The translations under genes and the position numbers were made by a program. From assembly GCF_030445035.2 (NCBI RefSeq), contig NC_080680.1:112060228-112124227 (forward strand): 64,000 nt of DNA, in the 5' to 3' direction. Of the stretch, positions 57,365-64,000 are shown one piece after another. Positions within the stretch are counted from its first letter, which is position 1. The number at the start of each line of letters is the position of its first letter. Origin of the DNA: Dasypus novemcinctus. Taxonomy: Eukaryota; Chordata; Mammalia; Cingulata; Dasypodidae. The notes beneath the pieces are model-generated. The model made no database searches. It saw only the letters and a program-made list of their open reading frames with translations, and had not been told where the DNA came from.

Positions 57365-58517
57365 GACCTTGCAGATAAGACAGTGCTCTTGGCCGTGGCA
57401 GAAATGTTGGGAAGAAGCTGGTGACAGCATGGAGAAGAACCTCTCACAACTTGGAGCAGTCACCTTAAGACCAGCCTCTGTCTTCGTTACACTACTGCCT
57501 TTTGGGAGTTCCTTTGGATACAAAAGCTTATCTTTTACTCTATCTTATAGTGGCAGAGCAAAGTGGGAAGTGGATGAATTTTTGAGCAAGATGAGAAGGA
57601 CCATAGGCCAGGGCAGATAGAAGTTCCATCCTTTTGGAGAAATACTGGGCTGGGCACCAAGTTTCTCTGTAGAACTGTTCCCCATTCATCTCCTTTCCAT
57701 CTCTGACAAATTCATAAGTGAGCAAACCGGCTCTCTCATATATCCCTCATAATAATCCTGTAAACAGGTTTCCTCCCATTTTATAGTTGAGAGAATTGGG
57801 AGTCAGAATGGGGAGGTAATTTGCCCAAGATGACCCAGTTAATAAATGATGGGACCGTCATTTGAACTCAGGTCTCTGTGACTTCTGAGTCCAGGCTCTT
57901 AGTTTGCAGCATGCTGCTCCTCCCAAGAAGCCAGACGGTATTTCTGAAAACAGGTGCTGGCAAGCTCTTGTGGTTTTAAAGTCTTAAGCTCATAAACAGA
58001 AAGGGCTTGGCTGTTTCACACAGGTGGAGGCTGGCAGGAAGCTGTAATTTCAGGTTGTTCCCAATTTATAAATGACCAGTGCTCTGACAGTCCATTCACA
58101 TTTCTGTTGTTTGGGACTCAGACCATGTTTTCACAGAATCAGTGTGATTCATAGTGACATGCCCAGGCTAGCTGGCAGACACCTATGTAACTCATACCCT
58201 CAGGCCTGAGTCTGGGGAACAAGGAACGAGGGTCATGTTAGAGATTATGACCCTCCAATGACCAGGTGTCCCATTTCCATTCTGAGCTGTGCTTCTGGCC
58301 TGCTTTGCCTCCAAATTGCTTCACACCAAGTGTCAGAGTGCCACTTCCTCTGTACTTCTGTCAATCCCCCAACTTTTCATTCTAGTCCACTTTGGGTAAG
58401 AATAAATATGAAAAGTGATCTGATTGAACTAATATACTCTAATGGTTCTTTGTTTTGTTTTTCTTTTTTACCCTAATGGTTCTTAGCTAAGAAAACCTAT
58501 GCCATTTAGGATAGTGG
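57365..58517. other. Gene-free DNA with MIR-like remnant
   Basis: TTTGCCCAAGATGACCCAGT and GTCATTTGAACTCAGGTCTC at about 57820-57875 are MIR-like. No gene was seen. Confidence 0.5.
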
Positions 58518-59036
58518 GTTTCTTAGTTTGCTAGGGGTGCTATGACAAATACCACATGCTGGCTGACTTAAAAACAGGAATCTGTTGTCTCACAGTTTGG
58601 GAGGCTAGAAGTCCAAAATCAAGGTCATGTTTTTTCTTGGCATCTGTAGCATTCTGGTGCTGGCTTTCCACAATCCTTGGGGACTTGCATCTCTGGCTTC
58701 CATCTCTGCTTCTGTCACATAGCGCTCTCTTGCTCTCTCTCTCTCTCCCCCCTCCCCCCCCTTTGGGTCTCCTCTTCCATTTTCTTCTGACTTCTTCCCG
58801 TGTTTTTCTCTGGTTTATGTCTTTTTTCTCTGAGACCTCCAGTAATACAGATTAAGGTCCAGCCTTAGATAGTTTGGCCACACTTAATAGAATTTTTGAA
58901 GATCCTATTCACAAATCAGTCTATACCTGATGATATGTCTTCAAAGGGTCCTATTTATAAATGGGTTCCCACCCCCATATATGAATCAGGATTAAGAGGA
59001 TGTCCTTTGTTGAGGTACATGAGTCAGCCTACCACA
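58518..59036 (-). repeat. MaLR-like LTR, antisense
   Basis: TTTCTTAGTTTGCTAGGGGT, TTGGGAGGCTAGAAGTCCAA and the end GAGTCAGCCTACCACA. A CT/C-rich low-complexity run lies at 58731-58764. Probably ERVL-MaLR, subfamily uncertain. Confidence 0.7.
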
Positions 59037-59875
59037 GTGGATATCAAATATTTGTATTCTATATAGTGTCTTCTATTACAGTGCAATTGTAGCCTGTATG
59101 CTTGCTTGAATCAGGCCAGGGATTTAGGCTAAGTTATTTTATTGACCAAATTTACTTCTTGCAGACAGACTAAGTTTAATATGGAATGGCATAAGTAGTA
59201 TCTTAAAGGAGAGTGAGGCAAGAAAACAATTTCAAGTGACAATCAGAGGCATGGCCACCTAAACTAACTGCTAGGAGGCTGGGTTGCATTTTTGGAATCT
59301 GGAAAGTGAAGGAATGATCTTGAAACACAAAACCTGTGTTATAAGTCTGCCGTGAACCATATCAATCAGTTTGGCTCAGAAAATAAAATCCATTCTAAGT
59401 ATTTTAAGCAGGAGGATATTTAAGGTAGGGAATTAAGTATCTGTCAGGTAGTGGTAGGTGTGGGGGTTGCTGGCTGTGGGCTGGTCCTCTAGGTCAATGT
59501 GGAGAACATTACAAAAATGACCCACCAGGGAAGCTACCACTTCTGAGGCCATTGGAACTATTAAGTTCAAGAACCCATCAGTGTAGCTTTGGCCAGAGAA
59601 AAGGAAGATGGAATGAAGAAGGTGCTGCCACTGTTGGCAAGGTCAGTGTCAAAGCCACAGCTCCCTTTGACATCTGGAAAGCTGGAGAACAGACAGTTGT
59701 GTTCTGCTGCAGAAAAACCTGATACCTTCATTGTTTTGCTCATCTTGCTTTTGCCTTGCCAAATGCACACACATATCTAATCGGTAATATATGTTTTGCA
59801 TCCAGAGATTGCAGAGGAGGATGAGAAGTACAGCTTTAGCATTTTAGCCGTTGCCATATAGGTAGGCACTCTAGA
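59037..59875. other. No gene; possible old repeat
   Basis: Text near 59400-59600 resembles the unidentified old repeat also seen around 7670-8260. Otherwise nothing. Confidence 0.35.
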
Positions 59876-60096
59876 TCAGTGTTAACTAATAGAACTTTCT
59901 ATGGTGAAGGAAATGTTTTCTATCTGTACTCTCCAGTATAGTGGCCTCTAGCCCAATGTGACTTGAGGACTTGAAATGTGGCTAGTGTAACTGAGGAACT
60001 AAACTGTAATTTTTATTTAATTTCAATGAGTTATTTAAATATAAAACCGAATAGCCACATGTGGCTAGTGGCTACCAAATTGGTTAGCACAGCTCT
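59876..60096. mobile_element. MER3-like hAT-Charlie MITE
   Basis: CTAATAGAACTTTCTATGGT, GAAATGTGGCTAGTGTAACT and AATAGCCACATGTGGCTAGT, GGCTACCAAATTGGTTAGC follow the MER3 order with inverted ends. An old eutherian insertion. Confidence 0.85.
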
Positions 60097-60355
60097 AGAA
60101 GGAGGGTGGAATGGAGGTTGAGCAAGTCGATTTGTATAGCCTTAACACTGATGATTATCCTTGTAAATCACTGTGAAGGATAAACTTCATGGCCCCGATT
60201 CCTTACCTTACAATGAGGATGACTGGGGAATAGTTTATGGCAAGCAATAAATTTAGGAATGTGAATACCAGTGAGTGATTAAGATGTGGTAATTAGGATT
60301 ATTCCAGAGTATAAAGATAAACACACTTGAAACCAGGGTCTGGCATAGTACTCTT

Positions 60356-61029
60356 TAAAAAAATTTTTTTTTAATTTAAATTTTTATTAAAGTTAATAGA
60401 TCACATAGAATGTTACATTTAAAAAAAAACATAAGAGGTTCCCGTATAACCCACCCCATCTCCCCACTCCCATCATTTTTGTAAATTGTATTTTTTTGAG
60501 GATATTTACATCACAAAAGAGGTTACATTATAAAAAGCATAAGAGGTTCCTGTACACCCCCTCATCCCCCCACCCCACTCTTCCCACACCAACAATATCT
60601 CCCATCACAGTGGCACACAAATCGCAATCGGTGAACACATTTTGGAGCACTGCTGCACCACGTGGATAATAGTTTACTCTGTAGTTCACACTCTTCCCCC
60701 GGGGCATTCAGTGGGTTATGGCAGGATATATAATGTCCAGCATCTGACCCAGCAATATCATTTAGGACAACTCCAAAGTCCCAAAAATGTCCCCTCATCT
60801 CTTCTTCCCACTCCTTGCCCTCAGCAACTACTGTGGCCACTTTCTCCCCATCAATGATACAATTTCTTCTATTAGTAGTCACAAAAGTTTTATAGTAGAA
60901 TATCAGTAAGTCCACTCTAATCCATATTTTATTCCTCCATCCTGTGGGCCCTGGGATGATGATGTCCACTCCACCTCTCTATCAAGAGGGGGCTTAGATT
61001 CCACGTGGATGATGGATGCAATTCTCCTA
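60356..61029 (-). repeat. L1 3' end, antisense, 13-bp TSD
   Basis: T-rich tail then two C-rich L1 3'UTR segments (CCCACCCCATCTCCCCACTC; CATCCCCCCACCCCACTCTT). GCATAGTACTCTT and GCATAGCACTCTT flank it at 60343-60355 and 61030-61042, one mismatch. Related to 12490-12924 but older. Confidence 0.88.
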
Positions 61030-61042
61030 GCATAGCACTCTT

Positions 61043-62200
61043 GATAACTCAAGGGCTTTATCTTTCCAAGCATACCTTCCAAAGAGAAAAGTGCTGATAA
61101 GTGCTTGGCTTCTCTCCAGCCCAGATCTCTCTCCTGAACTCCATATTGATATGCTTACCCACTAGATGTCATCACCTGGATGTCCCACAGTCCCCTCAGA
61201 TGCAGTATTTGTCTATCCATCCATCTGCCATCCATCCATCCATCCATCCACCCAAACATTCACAAACATGTATTAGATGACTAATATGTGTTTAGGTGCT
61301 GAGTTAGGCATTTGAGGCAAATTGTTGAACAAAACAGAATATCTTTCTCTTGGAGCTTACAGTTTAACAGGAAAGACAGAAGTAATAGGCAGTGAAGTAA
61401 GTAGAAGTAGAGGGTGCAATGGGAGTACACTGAAGGAGCACCAGACCTATACTTGGGGGCCCAGGCTGGATCAGGGAAGGCTTGCTGGAGGAGAAGGATA
61501 GGATGTAGCCAGAATATTGAGAAGGGAACAACAAAAGTAAAGACCAGAGATTAGAAAGAATACAGTTCATTCTAGGAATGAGAATATGCTCAGGATGGCT
61601 AGAGTATGTGAGGGAGTGATGTAAGATGGGGTAGGAAGGTAGGTGGGGATAGATGATGTGGGATCTTGAAAGTCAAGCTAAGGAAATTTGGACTTTACCC
61701 TAAAGTCACTGGGGAACCACTGAAAAGCTGTAAGCAAGAGATTTTATTTATTTATTTTTTAAGCATCTGGTTGCAATGTGGAGAAGAATTCCAAGTCTGG
61801 AGCCAGAGAGACCTGTTGGAAGCAGCAGGCTGTTGAAGTAAATTCATTTAAGATATGACTACATGCACTAAGGTAGAGCAAGGGGAAGGATAGAAAAGGA
61901 CAGGCTACAGAGGTTATCAGAGAGAAAAGGACAGGTTAAGGAGATAAATTCAGATTCCTGACTTGGGCAATGGGGTGGTGCTGTTTTCTAAGATAAGGAA
62001 CTCTGTAAGAATGTTGGTTTTGAGATGGAGAAATAGTTTTGGATGTGATAGTAACACATTCAATGTGTGGAACCTCTATTTCACTAAGTCTGGTAACTTT
62101 GATCAATGGCCTTTCTTAGTGGTCTTTTAGGGAGATGACAGTTGATGGTTGAGAAGGTTAATAATAACTAGTGTTCTTGAGGGCTTTGGGAAATAGACCC
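61043..62200. other. Gene-free DNA; ATCC repeat and L2-like text
   Basis: An ATCC/CCAT simple repeat lies at 61213-61250. L2-like text follows (TGCTGAGTTAGGCATTTGAG, TTGGAGCTTACAGTTTAACA) to about 61420. The rest was not recognised. Confidence 0.5.
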
Positions 62201-62765
62201 TGTGGTGGGCAGAATAATAGTCCCAAAGGTGTCCATGCCCTAATCCCAGGAACCTGTGAATATCTTACATGGCAAAAGAGATTTATAGATGTGATTAAGA
62301 GATGGTAGGATTATCCTGGATTGCTCAGGTGGGCCTAAATTAATCACATGAGCCTGTAAAATGGTGAATCTTTCTCAGCTGGGGCAGAGAGATAAGCATG
62401 GAAGAAGGGGACTAGATTTGAAACTTGGGAAGGGCCCAACCTGCCATTTCGGCTTGGAAGATGAAAGGACCCCCAAGTCAAGGAAAGTGGTAGCCTGTAG
62501 AAGCTGGGAAAATTCCTCAGCTGACAGCCAGCAAAGGAACGGGGGTCACAGTTCTCCAACTGCAAGGAACTGAATTCTGCCAACAATGCACCAAGCAGGG
62601 ACTAGATGATCTCATAGACCCTCCAGAAAGGAATGTAGCATCTGGACATTGGTCTGGTCAGACCCGTACCAGACTTCTGACCTACAGAACCACAAGACAA
62701 TGTGTTTGCATTGTTTTAGGCCAAAAGTTTGTGGTATTTTTAAATGGCAGCATAAAAAACAAATA
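62201..62765 (+). repeat. MLT1-type solo LTR (ERVL-MaLR fossil)
   Basis: TGTGGTGGGCAGAATAATAG start, TTACATGGCAAAAGAGATTT, ATCCTGGATTGCTCAGGTGG, and GTTTGTGGTATTTTTAAATG near the end. Degraded. Confidence 0.88.
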
Positions 62766-62835
62766 CAAGTCTTCATATACATTGTTGGTAGAAGCATTAG
62801 TCAGCGTCCAGTCAGGAGTGAAACCAAACCAGTAA

Positions 62836-63950
62836 TTTGAACATTTTTTAAATTAGAGGAGTTTTAGACTTACAGGAAAGTCATGCATAAAATACATAAA
62901 ATATAGAGTTCCCACATACTTCCCTATTATTAACACCTTGCATTAGGGTGATATATGTTAATATTCATGAAAGAACATTTTTATAATTGTACTATGAACT
63001 ATATTTGTACTATTAACTATGGTCCATTGTTTACAATAGAGTTCACTGTATTGTACAGTCCTATGTTTTTTTAAAAAGTTTTATTCTAGTAAGACATTTA
63101 CAGACTAAAATTTCCCCCTTTTAACCATGTTCACATTTATATTTGTGTTCTTAATTACATTCACAGTGTTATGCTACCATCACCACCATCCATTACCAAA
63201 ACCTTATAATCAACCCAAATAGAAACTCTATACAACTCAAGCATTAACTCCCTATTCTCTACCCCCAACCCAGCCCCTGGTAAACTATGTTCTAGATTCT
63301 GCTTCTTTGAGTTTCCTTATTCCAATTATTTCTTATGAGATCACACGATCTGTGTGCTTTTATATCTGACTTTTCCCACTCACTGTGATGTCTTCAAGAT
63401 TCTTCCATGTTGTAACATGTATCAGAAAAATATCCTGTTGCGTGTATATAGCACATTTTATTTATCTGTTCATCAGTTGATAGACATTTGGGTTGCTTCC
63501 ATCATTTGGCAATTGTGAATAATACTATGAACATTGGTGAGCAAATCTATTTGAGTCCTTGCTTTCAATTCTTTTGGGTATATGCCAGAAGTGGGATTGC
63601 CAGGTTATATGGTAATTCTGTACTTAACTTTCTGAGAAACTCTCAAACTGTCTTCCACAGTGGCTGCAACGTTTTATGTTCTTACTAGAAATGAATGAGT
63701 GTTCTAATTTCTCCACAGCCTCTCTAACACTTGCAATATACATATATATGTATATTTTAGCAGGTACCAGGGATTAAACCTGGGACCCAGTACATAGGAA
63801 GCAGGTGCTCAAACACTGAGCTACACCCACTCCCTTTTTTTTTTTAATAGTTGCCATTCTAGTGGGTGTGAAATTGGTATCTCATTTGATTTGCATTTCC
63901 CTAGTAGCTAATGATGTTGAGCATTTTTTCAAGTGCTTTTTGGCCATTTG
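62836..63950 (-). repeat. L1 3' region, antisense, with nested SINE
   Basis: L1 3' text in antisense: ATGCTACCATCACCACCATC, GGGTTGCTTCCATCATTTGG, TTGGGTATATGCCAGAAGTG, then ATCTCATTTGATTTGCATTT. A SINE splits it near 63761. It is the same kind of text as 1-581. Confidence 0.9.
63761..63834 (-). repeat. Short tRNA-derived SINE inside the L1
   Basis: Antisense head: AGGTACCAGGGATTAAACCT ... ACTGAGCTACACCCACTCCC, akin to the copy at 15683. Confidence 0.88.
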
Positions 63951-64000
63951 ATACAAAGAATTTTTTAACCAGCAAAAGGTGATTAATAACAGGAGTTAAA

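Overview
The window is nuclear DNA of a placental mammal, almost certainly a xenarthran and probably an armadillo such as Dasypus. The evidence is at least seventeen copies of tRNA-derived SINEs of the armadillo DAS type. Their heads carry a clear pol III A box and B box (GGTTCAAACCC), and several have perfect target-site duplications. Lineage-type L1 3' ends also occur. Old eutherian repeats (MLT1 LTRs, MER20, MER3-like, MER5A-like, L2, MIR) lie beneath them. No bacterial, phage or CRISPR content was seen.

Three host genes are supported. (1) Positions 2610-14463 (+) hold the last eight coding exons of ELP1 (IKBKAP), about 258 codons, ending in TAA. All junctions have GT-AG splice sites and the phases agree. 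The 3'UTR seems to continue to an AATAAA near 19682 and to be interrupted by a 3.7 kb L1/SINE composite. (2) ACTL7A is a single 440-codon frame on the minus strand (22478-23800). (3) ACTL7B is a single 417-codon frame on the plus strand (33512-34765). ELP1 and ACTL7A converge, and ACTL7A and ACTL7B are head to head. This is the arrangement I recall for human 9q31, so synteny is conserved. From about 35 kb to the end I see no gene, in keeping with the large gene-poor interval beside ACTL7B in other mammals.

Layout: 1-2.6 kb, ELP1 intron with L1, SINE and hAT repeats; 2.6-14.5 kb, ELP1 exons and introns; 14.5-19.7 kb, ELP1 3'UTR with nested L1/SINEs; 19.7-22.5 kb, unclassified intergenic DNA; 22.5-23.8 kb, ACTL7A; 23.8-33.4 kb, the repeat-filled spacer between the two actin-like genes; 33.5-34.8 kb, the CpG-dense ACTL7B; 34.8-64 kb, gene-free DNA with LTR fossils, including one gammaretrovirus-like provirus fossil at 38.8-45.7 kb, plus L1s, SINEs and DNA-transposon fossils.

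The three genes are neighbours and not a pathway. ELP1 is the scaffold of Elongator (tRNA wobble-uridine modification). ACTL7A and ACTL7B are intronless actin-related genes of haploid male germ cells. I found no convincing new biological system. The points most worth checking are the L1 composite in the ELP1 3'UTR, the CRE-like element shared by the two actin-like promoters, the altered nucleotide pocket of ACTL7A, and the dimeric SINEs.
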